The notes under the pieces were generated by a model. It had not been told where the DNA came from. It was given only the letters and a program-made list of their open reading frames with translations, and ran no database searches. Shown here in pieces: positions 25,563 to 34,901 of a stretch of 64,000 bases of DNA. The stretch covers positions 26,770 through 90,769 of the forward strand of contig CAJUKV010000011.1 of NCBI GenBank assembly GCA_910587305.1, written 5' to 3'. The position numbers and the translations under genes were made by a program. Source of the DNA: an uncultured Lachnospiraceae bacterium. GTDB taxonomy: Bacteria > Bacillota > Clostridia > Lachnospirales > Lachnospiraceae. Within the stretch, counting starts at the first letter, position 1; the number at the start of each line of letters is the position of its first letter.

Positions 25563-26651
25563 ATGAGGAGAGGGAAAATATCCGAGAGTATCTTAAAACG
25601 TTCTGTTTTAAGACCATTAAAAAATTTTGAAGGTGAAGTGCTGAAAGGTGCGGGAGTTGGAAATGACTGCGCCTTTTTGTCATGGGATAATTCCGGTTTC
25701 CACGGTCAGGAGGCAGGCAGCGTAATTGCCATGACAACGCAGACGGTTACTTTGCGGGTGAAAAATGCCGCCTATCTGGCAGTGATGGCAGTTGCCAATA
25801 ATTTAGCAGCCGCAGGAGCAAAGCCGGTGGGAGTGACGTTATCTTTGACATTGCCTGAGGAAACAGAGGAACTGCTTTTAAAGGAAATGATGGAGCAGGC
25901 GAAAGTATGCTGTGAAGGGCTTGGCATGCAGATTGTGGGAGGCCACACGGAGATAAGCGGCACGGTCCATATTCCGGTGATTACCGCTTCCGCGGTGGGA
26001 AAGCCGTTATGGGGCATAGGACAGCCTGGCGCAGGGCAGGATAAATCGGATGGCGTATTGCCAGGGGATGCGAAAAGTAAGGGTGCGAGAAAAGCTCCCG
26101 GAAGAAAAAGTGAAGAAAAGAAAGACAGCCTGGATATTGTAATGAGCAAATGGATTGGGCTTGAAGGAACTTCTGTCATAGCGCATGAGAAAGAAAAGGA
26201 GCTTGCAGGCCGTTTCCCAATGCGGATGATTCTTAAGGCGCAGAGCCAGGAGGAATATCTGTCTGTGGCGCCGGAGGCCGCCATAGCCCTTAAGTCCGGC
26301 GTTTATGCAATGCATGATGTGAGAAGCGGCGGTGTATTTGGTGCATTGTGGGAATTATCCCAAAAGATGGGCGTCGGACTTTGCATAGATTTAAAGAAGA
26401 TTCCGGTAAGGCAGGAAACCATAGAAATCTGTGAGTTTTACCGTTTAAATCCTTATGAACTTTTATCAGGAGGCGCTTTGCTTATGGCTGCGGCTCATGG
26501 CACGGAGCTTGTGGAGACGCTTAAGGAGAAAGGAATTCCGGCTTTTTTGATTGGCAGGACTAAGGCGGGAAATGATAAAACCATTTTAAACCAGGACGAA
26601 ACCAGATATTTGGAACCGCCCGGGCCGGATGAAATATTAAAAATTTTTTAA
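25563..26651 (+). CDS. AIR synthase (PurM/HypE)-related protein
   Basis: The 362-residue protein has the PurM/ThiL/HypE superfamily fold: GVGNDCAFL near the N terminus, NNLAAAGAKPVGVTLS, and VGGHTEISG, with MHDVRSGGVFGAL in the C-terminal half. A hydrophilic insert rich in Gly, Lys and Ser occupies about residues 150-195. The C terminus lacks the Cys-bearing tail of HypE, and the neighbours are neither purine nor hydrogenase genes, so the substrate is unknown. AAAAGGAGCGGCA precedes the ATG. Confidence 0.75.
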   Translation: MRRGKISESILKRSVLRPLKNFEGEVLKGAGVGNDCAFLSWDNSGFHGQEAGSVIAMTTQTVTLRVKNAAYLAVMAVANNLAAAGAKPVGVTLSLTLPEETEELLLKEMMEQAKVCCEGLGMQIVGGHTEISGTVHIPVITASAVGKPLWGIGQPGAGQDKSDGVLPGDAKSKGARKAPGRKSEEKKDSLDIVMSKWIGLEGTSVIAHEKEKELAGRFPMRMILKAQSQEEYLSVAPEAAIALKSGVYAMHDVRSGGVFGALWELSQKMGVGLCIDLKKIPVRQETIEICEFYRLNPYELLSGGALLMAAAHGTELVETLKEKGIPAFLIGRTKAGNDKTILNQDETRYLEPPGPDEILKIF

Positions 26652-26668
26652 AAATTAACCTTTTGATT

Positions 26669-26805
26669 CCCGCGGGCAATGAGCCAAGCGGCTGCTCATA
26701 GAGACGCAAAGCGTCTCATAGACATTTGGCGAATGCCGCGGGGGCCGCAGCCTTGCTGCCTGGCAGCTCTGCAAGCTTGATGCGTTGTTGCCTGCCGCGG
26801 GGGTG
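26669..26805. repeat. GC-rich palindromic cluster
   Basis: CCCGCGGGC (from 26669) and GCCGCGGGGG (26735-26744) bracket smaller hairpins, including GAGACGC-AAA-GCGTCTC (26701-26717). TGCCGCGGGGG occurs at 26734-26744 and again at 26793-26803. It fills the gap before the Lrp regulator and no gene is seen in it. Confidence 0.6.
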
Positions 26806-26839
26806 TTGACTTGTGCAAGCCATAGAATGGAGGATATTT

Positions 26840-27322
26840 ATGAGAGAACAGATTTTATCTATAATAGAAAAGAACAGCCGGATAGGGGTAAAGGAGCTGG
26901 CTGTAATTTTGGGAGCGGAGGAAATTGACATTGCCAATGAGCTGAAGGCAATGGAGGAAGAAGGGATTATCTGTGGCTATCATACGATGATAGACTGGGA
27001 GAAAACGTCTATTGAAAAGGTAACCGCTTTAATCGAGGTGCGAATCACTCCCCAGAGAGGGCAGGGATATGATCACATTGCCGAGAGAATTTACAAATAT
27101 TCGGAAGTGAACAGCGTATATTTGATTTCAGGCGGATACGATCTTCTGGTAACACTGGAAGGAAAATCTTTAAAGGACGTTTCAGCCTTTGTTTCCGACA
27201 AGCTTTCCACTTTGGAGGGAGTGCTCAGCACAGCCACTCACTTTATTTTGAAAAAGTATAAGGATCACGGGACAATATTAACCAGAAAATATGAAGATAC
27301 AAGGGAGAAAGTGACGCCATGA
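26840..27322 (+). CDS. Lrp/AsnC-family transcriptional regulator
   Basis: The 160-residue protein has an N-terminal helix-turn-helix (SRIGVKELAVILGAEEIDIANELKAMEEEG, residues 13-42) and an AsnC ligand-binding domain (RIYKYSEVNSVYLISGGYDLLVTLEG). The ATG at 26840 follows TGGAGGATATTT. Its last four bases overlap the aminotransferase start (ATGA), so it probably senses an amino acid tied to that enzyme. Confidence 0.9.
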   Translation: MREQILSIIEKNSRIGVKELAVILGAEEIDIANELKAMEEEGIICGYHTMIDWEKTSIEKVTALIEVRITPQRGQGYDHIAERIYKYSEVNSVYLISGGYDLLVTLEGKSLKDVSAFVSDKLSTLEGVLSTATHFILKKYKDHGTILTRKYEDTREKVTP

Positions 27323-28488
27323 GAAATCCGTTATCAGATATTATTACAGAAATTAAGCCTTCCGGTATCCGAAAGTTTTTTGACATCGTAAGCGAGATGA
27401 AAGATGCCATATCGCTTGGCGTTGGGGAACCTGACTTTGATACTCCATGGCATATAAGAGACGAGGGCATTTATTCCCTGGAAAAAGGGCGTACCTTTTA
27501 TACCTCCAATGCCGGCCTTAAGGAGTTAAAGATTGAAATCGCCAATTATCTGTACAGGACGCAAAAAATTTCCTATGATGCGGATAAAGAGGTTATTGTT
27601 ACGGTGGGCGGTTCGGAAGCTATTGACATTGCGCTGCGTGCCATGTTAAATCCTGGGGAAGAGGTTCTGATCCCCCAGCCCAGCTATGTTTCCTATGAGC
27701 CCTGTACAATTTTAGCCGGCGGCGTTCCGGTGATCATTGAGCTTAAGGAAGAAAATGAGTTTCGGCTGACCGCACAGGAGCTTAGGGACGCCGTCACAGA
27801 CAAAACTAAGATTTTAATTCTTCCGTTTCCGAACAATCCTACCGGCGCAATTATGGAAAAAGAGGATTTGGAGGCAATTGCGGAGGTAATACGTGAAAAG
27901 GATCTCTTTGTAATATCAGATGAGATTTATGCCGAACTGACCTACAAAGGAAAACATGTATCCATTGCAAGCCTGCCGGGAATGCAGGAGAGAACCGTTT
28001 TAATCAACGGCTTTTCAAAAGCCTATGCAATGACAGGCTGGCGTCTTGGCTATGCCTGCGCGCCTGAAATTATCATGGAGCAAATGCTTAAAATCCACCA
28101 GTTCGCCATCATGTGCGCCCCCACCACCAGCCAATACGCGGCGGTGGAAGCCCTGCGGAACGGGGACGACGATGTGGCAATGATGCGGGAGGCTTACAAC
28201 CAGAGAAGGAGATTCCTGATGCACTCCTTCCGGGAAATGGGCCTTGAATGCTTCGAACCCTACGGCGCATTTTACGTATTCCCCTGTATAAAAGAATTCG
28301 GAATGACCAGCGAGGAATTTGCAAACAGACTGCTCCAGGAAGAAAAAGTAGCCGTAGTGCCGGGCACCGCATTCGGCGATTGCGGCGAAGGATTCCTCAG
28401 AATCTCCTACGCATACTCCCTGGAAAACCTGAAAACAGCGCTGGATAAAATAAGCGCATTCGTCACCAGATTAAGAGAACAAAAATAA
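27319..28488 (+). CDS. PLP-dependent aminotransferase, class I
   Basis: The 389-residue fold type I enzyme has PLP Lys234 in NGFSKAYAMTGWRLGY, the PNNPTGA motif and ISDEIYAELTY. It resembles the PatA/aromatic or aspartate aminotransferase branch of Firmicutes. It is translationally coupled to the Lrp regulator upstream and followed by a terminator at 28502-28546. The exact amino donor is not evident. Confidence 0.9.
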   Translation: MRNPLSDIITEIKPSGIRKFFDIVSEMKDAISLGVGEPDFDTPWHIRDEGIYSLEKGRTFYTSNAGLKELKIEIANYLYRTQKISYDADKEVIVTVGGSEAIDIALRAMLNPGEEVLIPQPSYVSYEPCTILAGGVPVIIELKEENEFRLTAQELRDAVTDKTKILILPFPNNPTGAIMEKEDLEAIAEVIREKDLFVISDEIYAELTYKGKHVSIASLPGMQERTVLINGFSKAYAMTGWRLGYACAPEIIMEQMLKIHQFAIMCAPTTSQYAAVEALRNGDDDVAMMREAYNQRRRFLMHSFREMGLECFEPYGAFYVFPCIKEFGMTSEEFANRLLQEEKVAVVPGTAFGDCGEGFLRISYAYSLENLKTALDKISAFVTRLREQK

Positions 28489-28501
28489 TCATTAATCAGT
28501 C

Positions 28502-28546
28502 AAGCTTCCCGCCTGAACGCAAAGTTCTCCAAAGCAGGAAGCTTTT
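28502..28546 (+). terminator. Rho-independent terminator after the aminotransferase
   Basis: AAGCTTCC (28502-28509) with CTG pairs with CAGGAAGCTT (28535-28544), followed by TTTT. Confidence 0.75.
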
Positions 28547-28679
28547 CTGAGTTAATACTATTACATCGAATAATAAGTTCCTGATACAAACATGTCCACA
28601 TATATAACAGAAATACGATGTTTTTCTGAAAGTGAATATATCGGAAACTTAATTTATGTTGTACTATCTAATATAATTA

Positions 28680-28882
28680 GAGGATGCCGAAACGTAGCTC
28701 TGAACAGATAGAAATTCAAGGAGGAGCCCACCAAACGCTGTCACGCTTCGCGAGCCAGCTTATTGGCAATAAAAACGCCAGCGCTTAGCGAAGTCCTTTT
28801 GAGCTTAGCGTCTGCTGCGTTTTTATAGAGCGAAAGCGCGGCGACGACTGAATTTCTATTCGCTTCGAGCGGCCGGATGACC
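28680..28882. repeat. Large hairpin repeat, copy 2
   Basis: The arm at 28698-28718 (CTCTGAACAGATAGAAATTC...) pairs imperfectly with 28849-28869, with an 11-base perfect inner block. The core carries GCGTCTGCTGCGTTTTTATA at 28808-28827 and matches copy 1 over a long stretch (CACGCT..GCGAGCC, ATTGG, AAACGCC). It lies in the 530-base gap before the DUF1846 gene; no gene is seen in the gap. Confidence 0.85.
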
Positions 28883-29019
28883 AAAATGCAAAAAGCGGTG
28901 CTTAATAAAAAATTGATATTAGTTCATTTCTTTTTTATGGAATAATTAACAGGGTTGTGCTACAATAAAATTCGGTATTTGGAAACGGTAAGGTACTGCT
29001 AAGAAAAAGGGTAAAACTT

Positions 29020-30492
29020 ATGAGAGTGGGATTTGATAACGAAAAGTACTTAAAGATGCAGTCAAAGCGCATTGAAGATAGAATCAATCAGTTTGGGAAT
29101 AAGCTTTATCTCGAGTTTGGAGGCAAGCTTTTTGACGATTTCCACGCTTCCAGGGTTTTGCCGGGCTTTGAACCTGACAGTAAGCTGCGCATGTTGATGA
29201 AACTTTGCGACAGAGTGGAGATTGTAATTGTAATAAATGCGGCGGATATCGAAAAAAATAAAATTCGGAGCGACTTAGGAATCACCTATGATGAGGATGT
29301 CCAGAGGCTGAAAAAGGAATTTGAGGACAGAGGTTTTTATGTGGGAAGTGTGGTTATGACACACTATGCAGGACAGACAAGAGCCGCCGATTTTAAAGAA
29401 AGACTGGAAAAAAGAAATGTAAAGGTGTATCTTCACTATACGATAGAAGGCTATCCCTCCAACGTACCGTTAATCGTCAGCGAGGAGGGCTACGGGAAAA
29501 ATGAGTATATCGAGACAACCAGACCCCTTGTGGTGGTAACCGCGCCGGGCCCCGGAAGCGGGAAAATGGCAACCTGCTTATCCCAGCTCTACCATGACCA
29601 TAAAAGAGGCATCAAAGCAGGATACGCCAAATATGAAACCTTTCCCATCTGGAATATCCCGCTAAAGCATCCGATCAATCTTGCCTATGAAGCGGCAACT
29701 GCGGATTTAAACGATATTAACATGATTGATCCCTTTCATTTAGAAGCTTATGGGGAAACAACGGTTAATTATAACCGGGATATTGAAATATTTCCGGTGC
29801 TGAATGCAATTTTCGAGGGGATTTATAAGGAAAATCCCTATAAATCGCCCACAGACATGGGCGTAAATATGGCGGGCAACTGTATCGTGGATGATGAGGT
29901 CTGCTCTCAGGCTTCTTATCAGGAAATCATTCGCAGGTACTACACGGCCATGAATGATGTGATCAGGGGCAAGGCCAAAGAAAATGATGTTTATAAAATA
30001 GAGCTTTTGATGAAGCAGGCCAAGATCAGTACGGATGACAGAAAGGTGACGGTGGCGGCTAAGGCGAGAGCGGAAAGGCTTGGGGTTCCCACCGCGGCGA
30101 TAGAGCTCTCTGACGAGACGATCATCACCTCTAAGACCACTGCTTTGCTGGGGGCGTCGGCTGCCCTGCTTTTAAACGCCCTTAAGTTTCTGGGCGGGGT
30201 AGACCATGACATTCGCCTGATTTCCCCTGAAGCAATTGAACCGATTCAGGAATTAAAAACAAAATATCTGGGTGGAAAGAATCCGCGTCTACATACGGAC
30301 GAAGTTTTGATTGCGCTTTCCATCTCTGCCATAAATGATAAAAATGCAAAAAAAGCATTGGAGCAGCTTCCCAAGCTGAAAGGATGTCAGGTACATACAT
30401 CCGTGATGCTTTCGGAGGTAGATATTAAAACATTTAAAAGGCTGGGCGTGGATTTGACCAGCGAACCAATTATAAAAGGAAAGAGTAACTAA
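29020..30492 (+). CDS. DUF1846 domain-containing protein
   Basis: The 490-residue protein starts MRVGFDNEKYLKMQS and matches the DUF1846 family across its full length, with a P-loop-like GPGSGKM stretch near residue 180. Function is unknown; structural studies of the family suggest a nucleotide- or NAD-binding fold, which is only a hint. It ends immediately before the ftsH start, so the two are likely cotranscribed. Confidence 0.9.
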   Translation: MRVGFDNEKYLKMQSKRIEDRINQFGNKLYLEFGGKLFDDFHASRVLPGFEPDSKLRMLMKLCDRVEIVIVINAADIEKNKIRSDLGITYDEDVQRLKKEFEDRGFYVGSVVMTHYAGQTRAADFKERLEKRNVKVYLHYTIEGYPSNVPLIVSEEGYGKNEYIETTRPLVVVTAPGPGSGKMATCLSQLYHDHKRGIKAGYAKYETFPIWNIPLKHPINLAYEAATADLNDINMIDPFHLEAYGETTVNYNRDIEIFPVLNAIFEGIYKENPYKSPTDMGVNMAGNCIVDDEVCSQASYQEIIRRYYTAMNDVIRGKAKENDVYKIELLMKQAKISTDDRKVTVAAKARAERLGVPTAAIELSDETIITSKTTALLGASAALLLNALKFLGGVDHDIRLISPEAIEPIQELKTKYLGGKNPRLHTDEVLIALSISAINDKNAKKALEQLPKLKGCQVHTSVMLSEVDIKTFKRLGVDLTSEPIIKGKSN

Positions 30493-32763
30493 ATGAGTGA
30501 AAACAATTTGAACCAGTATGAGGGTGGTCCGGGATCAAACGGCGGCCCGTCCGGCCCGGGAGGAAACGGCTCCGGCGGGAACGGCGGCCCCGGGAAAGAT
30601 CCACGAAAACAAAGTATCATTATGTTTGTCATTGCGGCGCTTTTATCGCTCCTTTTGGTGAGCTCCTTTGTGAAGCTGCTGACAGGGGATTCGGAGCAGG
30701 AGATTTCCTACAATGAATTTATCCAAATGGTAGAGGGCGGCAAAGTTGAGACGGTGCTGATCGGGACGGACAGGATTTATGTGCAGTCCAAAGCGGAAAA
30801 GACCAACCAGTCCCCCATCCTGTATTTGTACGGCATGAATCCTTCCGTAAGCTATTACACGGGTAAGATTGAAGATGATGATACCTTAACGGCGCGCCTT
30901 TTGGAATATGGCGTGGAGGTGAAAGGACAGGTGGCGGACGGCACCAGCGCGTTAATCAGTTTTCTGCTGTCTTATGTATTTCCCTTTATTTTAATGTGGG
31001 TGCTCCTCAGCCTTCTTTTCCGGAAGATGTCAAAGGGCGGAGGCCCCATGGGAGTGGGGAAAAGTAACGCAAAAGTTTACGTACAGAGGGAGACCGGCGT
31101 TACCTTTAAGGATGTGGCCGGCGAGGACGAGGCGAAAGAGTCTTTGCAGGAGGTAGTTGACTTTCTGCACAATCCGGGAAAATACGTGAAAATCGGAGCA
31201 AAGCTTCCCAAAGGGGCCCTGTTAGTAGGCCCTCCCGGAACAGGAAAAACGCTTCTTGCCAAAGCGGTGGCGGGAGAAGCAAAGGTTCCCTTTTTCTCCC
31301 TTTCGGGTTCTGATTTTATAGAATTGTATGTGGGTGTCGGCGCTTCCCGTGTAAGAGATTTGTTTAAGGACGCCACCAAGAACGCGCCCTGTATTATTTT
31401 TATTGATGAAATAGACGCCATAGGGCGAAGCCGTGACAATAAGTACGGCGGCGGTAATGAAGAACGGGAGCAGACCTTAAATCAGCTTTTGTCCGAAATG
31501 GATGGGTTTGACACCTCTAAAGGAATTTTGGTGCTTGGCGCTACCAACCGGCCGGAGATATTGGATAAGGCCCTTCTTCGCCCGGGACGTTTCGACAGAA
31601 GAATTATAGTGGATAAGCCGGATTTAAAGGGCAGGGTGGAGATTTTAAAGGTGCATGCCAAGGACGTTCATCTGGATATGAGCGTCGACCTGGATGCGAT
31701 TGCCCTTGCCACCAGCGGCGCAGTGGGCGCGGATCTTGCCAATATGATCAACGAAGCTGCCATCAATGCGGTACAGCACGGCAGAGAGTACGTGACGCAA
31801 AAGGACCTGTTTGACGCGGTGGAACAGGTTTTGGTGGGAAAAGAAAAGAAAGACCGGATTATGAGCAAGGAGGAGAGAAAGATCGTCTCCTACCACGAAG
31901 TGGGCCATGCGCTGATAAGCGCTTTGCAGAAGAACTCGGAGCCGGTACAAAAGATCACGATTGTTCCCAGAACGATGGGGGCCCTTGGCTATGTTATGCA
32001 CGTGCCCGAGGAAGAAAAATATCTCCAGACCAAAGAGGAGCTTCACGACAGGCTGGTGAGCCTTCTCGGAGGCCGGGCGGCGGAGGAGCTTGTGTTTGGC
32101 AATGTGACCACGGGCGCGGCCAACGACATTGAGCAGGCAACCAACATTGTCTCTAATATGATTACTCGGTTTGGTATGAGTAAGCGTTTTGGGCTTATGG
32201 GGCTTGCAACGGTGGAGAGCGAATATTTAGGCGGCGGCGCAAGGCTTACCTGCAGCGACAGAACGGCGGCGGATGTGGATACGGAAATCATGGAAACCCT
32301 CAAAGCGTGTTATGAGGAAGCAAAAGAACTGCTGTCAGGAAACAGGGATTTGATGGATAAGCTGGCCGCCCATCTGATAGAAAAAGAAACCATCAGCGGC
32401 AAAGAATTTATGAAAATTTACCGCAAGGAAAAGGGCATTCCGGAGCCTGAGGAAGAGGATAACCAAGAGAAAGAAAAGAAAGAAAACCAGGACAAATCTG
32501 AGAAAGAAGAGTCAAAGAGCCCGCAGGAGCCTTTCAGTGAAACAGGGACGGAAAAGTCGGAAAATTCCGATGAGCCTTTACGAACGGACAGTGAAAGCAG
32601 CCCGAAAGAGGAAAACAATTCTCCTTCGGAGCCTCAGGAACCTTTGGAAAAGAAAGATAATCCGCCACAAAACGGCGGCGGCGAAAATCACGCGACCGGC
32701 CGGTTTTCCAATGCGCCGTCAGATTTTTTCTGGAATGGCGGGGAGACCGACCCAAAAGAGTAA
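30493..32763 (+). CDS. ftsH: ATP-dependent zinc metalloprotease FtsH, with extended ends
   Basis: The 756-residue membrane AAA+ protease has two spans (about 37-60 and 152-178), Walker A GPPGTGKT (246-253), Walker B IIFIDEIDAIG, the SRH region and zinc site HEVGH (468-472). It degrades misfolded membrane proteins and regulators. It is about 100 residues longer than usual: a Gly/Pro/Asn-rich N-terminal 35 residues and a Glu/Lys/Ser-rich C-terminal tail of about 120 residues. It begins one base after the DUF1846 stop. Confidence 0.97.
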   Translation: MSENNLNQYEGGPGSNGGPSGPGGNGSGGNGGPGKDPRKQSIIMFVIAALLSLLLVSSFVKLLTGDSEQEISYNEFIQMVEGGKVETVLIGTDRIYVQSKAEKTNQSPILYLYGMNPSVSYYTGKIEDDDTLTARLLEYGVEVKGQVADGTSALISFLLSYVFPFILMWVLLSLLFRKMSKGGGPMGVGKSNAKVYVQRETGVTFKDVAGEDEAKESLQEVVDFLHNPGKYVKIGAKLPKGALLVGPPGTGKTLLAKAVAGEAKVPFFSLSGSDFIELYVGVGASRVRDLFKDATKNAPCIIFIDEIDAIGRSRDNKYGGGNEEREQTLNQLLSEMDGFDTSKGILVLGATNRPEILDKALLRPGRFDRRIIVDKPDLKGRVEILKVHAKDVHLDMSVDLDAIALATSGAVGADLANMINEAAINAVQHGREYVTQKDLFDAVEQVLVGKEKKDRIMSKEERKIVSYHEVGHALISALQKNSEPVQKITIVPRTMGALGYVMHVPEEEKYLQTKEELHDRLVSLLGGRAAEELVFGNVTTGAANDIEQATNIVSNMITRFGMSKRFGLMGLATVESEYLGGGARLTCSDRTAADVDTEIMETLKACYEEAKELLSGNRDLMDKLAAHLIEKETISGKEFMKIYRKEKGIPEPEEEDNQEKEKKENQDKSEKEESKSPQEPFSETGTEKSENSDEPLRTDSESSPKEENNSPSEPQEPLEKKDNPPQNGGGENHATGRFSNAPSDFFWNGGETDPKE

Positions 32764-32776
32764 AAGATATTTTTTT

Positions 32777-32810
32777 ATAGCAAACGGCATATTTTTGTGT
32801 CGTTTGCTAT
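32777..32810 (+). terminator. Hairpin after ftsH
   Basis: ATAGCAAACG (32777-32786) pairs with CGTTTGCTAT (32801-32810). There is no clear T-run after it, so termination is uncertain. Confidence 0.5.
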
Positions 32811-32892
32811 ACGTATTTCAGGATAACAGTTTGGATATATTTGCGCCTGCATCCGGATTTGGAATGCCGGCAGGAACAGGGTATTGGAAACG

Positions 32893-34770
32893 ATGTTTGA
32901 CATTCAGGAAGAATTGAAAAAACTCCCTCATTGTCCGGGGGTCTATATTATGCGCGATAAAACGGACAATATCATTTACGTGGGAAAGGCCATCGACCTG
33001 CATAACCGGGTCAGGTCGTATTTTAGAAAAAATATTGGCAGAGGGCCGCAGATTGATAAGATGGTGAGCCTGATTAACCGTTTTGAATACATTATCACGG
33101 ATTCGGAATTAGAAGCACTTGTGTTGGAAAACAATCTGATTAAGGAAAACAGTCCCAAATACAACACACTCCTTAAGGACGACAAGACCTACCCCTACAT
33201 AAAGGTTACTCTGGGGGAGGCCTACCCGCGGGTTGTATTTTCAAGGCAGATGAAAAAGGACCGCTCCAGATATTTCGGTCCCTACACCAGCGCCGCGGCG
33301 GTGAAAGATACCATTGATTTAATCAACAAACTGTATCAGCTCAGAACCTGCAGCAGGAGCCTGCCCAAAGAGTGCGGCAATGACAGGGCCTGCCTGAACT
33401 ATCACATTAAACAGTGCGTGGCTCCCTGTCAGGGGGACGTTTCCGAGGAGGCATATCGGGAGAGGATAAAAAAAGCGCTGGACTTTTTAAACGGAAGCTA
33501 TCAGGAGACCTTAAAAGAATTAGAGCAGAAAATGCAGGAAGCCTCCGAGAATCTTGCCTTTGAGGATGCGGTGCGGTACAGGGATTTATACAACAGCGTA
33601 AAGCAGATTGCCTCCAGGCAGAAAATTACGGACAGTGACGGAGAGGATAAGGATATTATCGCGCTGGCGGCGGACGAACAGGATGCGGTGGTGCAGGTAT
33701 TCTTTATCAGGGACGGCAAGCTGATAGGCAGGGAGCATTTTTACATGATGCATGTGTCGGGCACGTCCCGGCCGCAGATCCTGCTGGATTTTGTCAAACA
33801 GTTTTATGCCGGAACGCCTTTTATCCCCCGGGAGCTGATGCTGCAGGAGAAGATAGAGGATATGGAGGTAATAGAACAGTGGCTTACCAGTAGGAAAGGC
33901 GGTAGGGTATACATTAAGGTGCCCAGAATCGGAAGCAAGGAAAAGCTGGTGGAGTTAGCCGCCAAAAATGCCATGCTGGTGTTAAGCCAGGACAAAGAGA
34001 GGATGAAAAGAGAGGAAGGCAGGACCATCGGCGCGGTTAAGGAGATTGCAAGGCTTTTGGGGCTTGAAAATGTAAGCCGGATGGAGGCTTACGATATCTC
34101 CAATATCAGCGGTTTTGCAAACGTAGGCTCCATGGTAGTCTTTGAAAAAGGGAAGCCAAAGCGCAGCGATTACAGAAAATTCCGGATTAAAACCGTTTCC
34201 GGGCCGGATGATTATGCATGTATGCGGGAGGTTTTGACCAGAAGATTCCTCCATGGCATAGATGAACAGAAAAAGCTCGAAGAGAAGGAGATGGAAAAGG
34301 AGTTTGGGAGTTTTACCAAATTTCCGGATTTGCTTTTGATGGACGGGGGCAAGGGACAGGTAAATATCGCGACACAGGTGCTTGCGGAGCTTTCTTTGGA
34401 TATTCCGGTCTGCGGCATGGTGAAGGATGATAACCATAATACCAGAGGGTTGTACTTTGAGAATGAGGAAATCGGGATTGACAGGGGGAGCGAGGGCTTT
34501 AAGCTGATTACGAGGATCCAGGATGAAGCCCACAGATTTGCGATAGAATATCACCGCTCCCTGCGCTCTAAGGCGCAGGTGAAATCCGTGCTGGATGAAA
34601 TACCGGGGGTGGGGCCTTCCCGGAGGAAAGCACTGATGAGACGGTTTAAGTCCATAGAGGAAGTGAAAAATGCGGATGTGGAGACCCTTGCGGGGGTGGA
34701 CGAGATTCCGGAATCGGTGGCTGTGGGGATATATGAGTTTTTCCACGGGGATGATGCGGCAGAAAAGTAG
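32893..34770 (+). CDS. uvrC: Excinuclease ABC subunit C
   Basis: This 625-residue nuclease makes both incisions in nucleotide excision repair. It has the GIY-YIG domain (HCPGVYIMRDKTDNIIYVGKA), a UVR motif around LAFEDAVRYRDLY, the RNase H-like domain (MEAYDISNISG, LLMDGGKGQVN) and a terminal helix-hairpin-helix (LDEIPGVGPSRRKALMRRF). The ATG at 32893 gives the usual family start MFDIQEELKKLP; an in-frame TTG at 32884 is possible. Confidence 0.97.
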   Translation: MFDIQEELKKLPHCPGVYIMRDKTDNIIYVGKAIDLHNRVRSYFRKNIGRGPQIDKMVSLINRFEYIITDSELEALVLENNLIKENSPKYNTLLKDDKTYPYIKVTLGEAYPRVVFSRQMKKDRSRYFGPYTSAAAVKDTIDLINKLYQLRTCSRSLPKECGNDRACLNYHIKQCVAPCQGDVSEEAYRERIKKALDFLNGSYQETLKELEQKMQEASENLAFEDAVRYRDLYNSVKQIASRQKITDSDGEDKDIIALAADEQDAVVQVFFIRDGKLIGREHFYMMHVSGTSRPQILLDFVKQFYAGTPFIPRELMLQEKIEDMEVIEQWLTSRKGGRVYIKVPRIGSKEKLVELAAKNAMLVLSQDKERMKREEGRTIGAVKEIARLLGLENVSRMEAYDISNISGFANVGSMVVFEKGKPKRSDYRKFRIKTVSGPDDYACMREVLTRRFLHGIDEQKKLEEKEMEKEFGSFTKFPDLLLMDGGKGQVNIATQVLAELSLDIPVCGMVKDDNHNTRGLYFENEEIGIDRGSEGFKLITRIQDEAHRFAIEYHRSLRSKAQVKSVLDEIPGVGPSRRKALMRRFKSIEEVKNADVETLAGVDEIPESVAVGIYEFFHGDDAAEK

Positions 34771-34901
34771 AGGGCTATTGAGATTAGAGTTTTTCTGTGA
34801 TAAAATATTTAAGATATTTGTTCCTGTGCTTGGTAAGTTGGCATGTTTGGCGGGACTTGGGATAGTATGGGAATTGGAAAAAGTGAGGGAAGGAGTGGGG
34901 T

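Noticed and set aside
25563..26651. Naming the PurM-like gene hypE
   Set aside because: The C-terminal Cys motif needed for HypE chemistry is missing and no hydrogenase genes are near.
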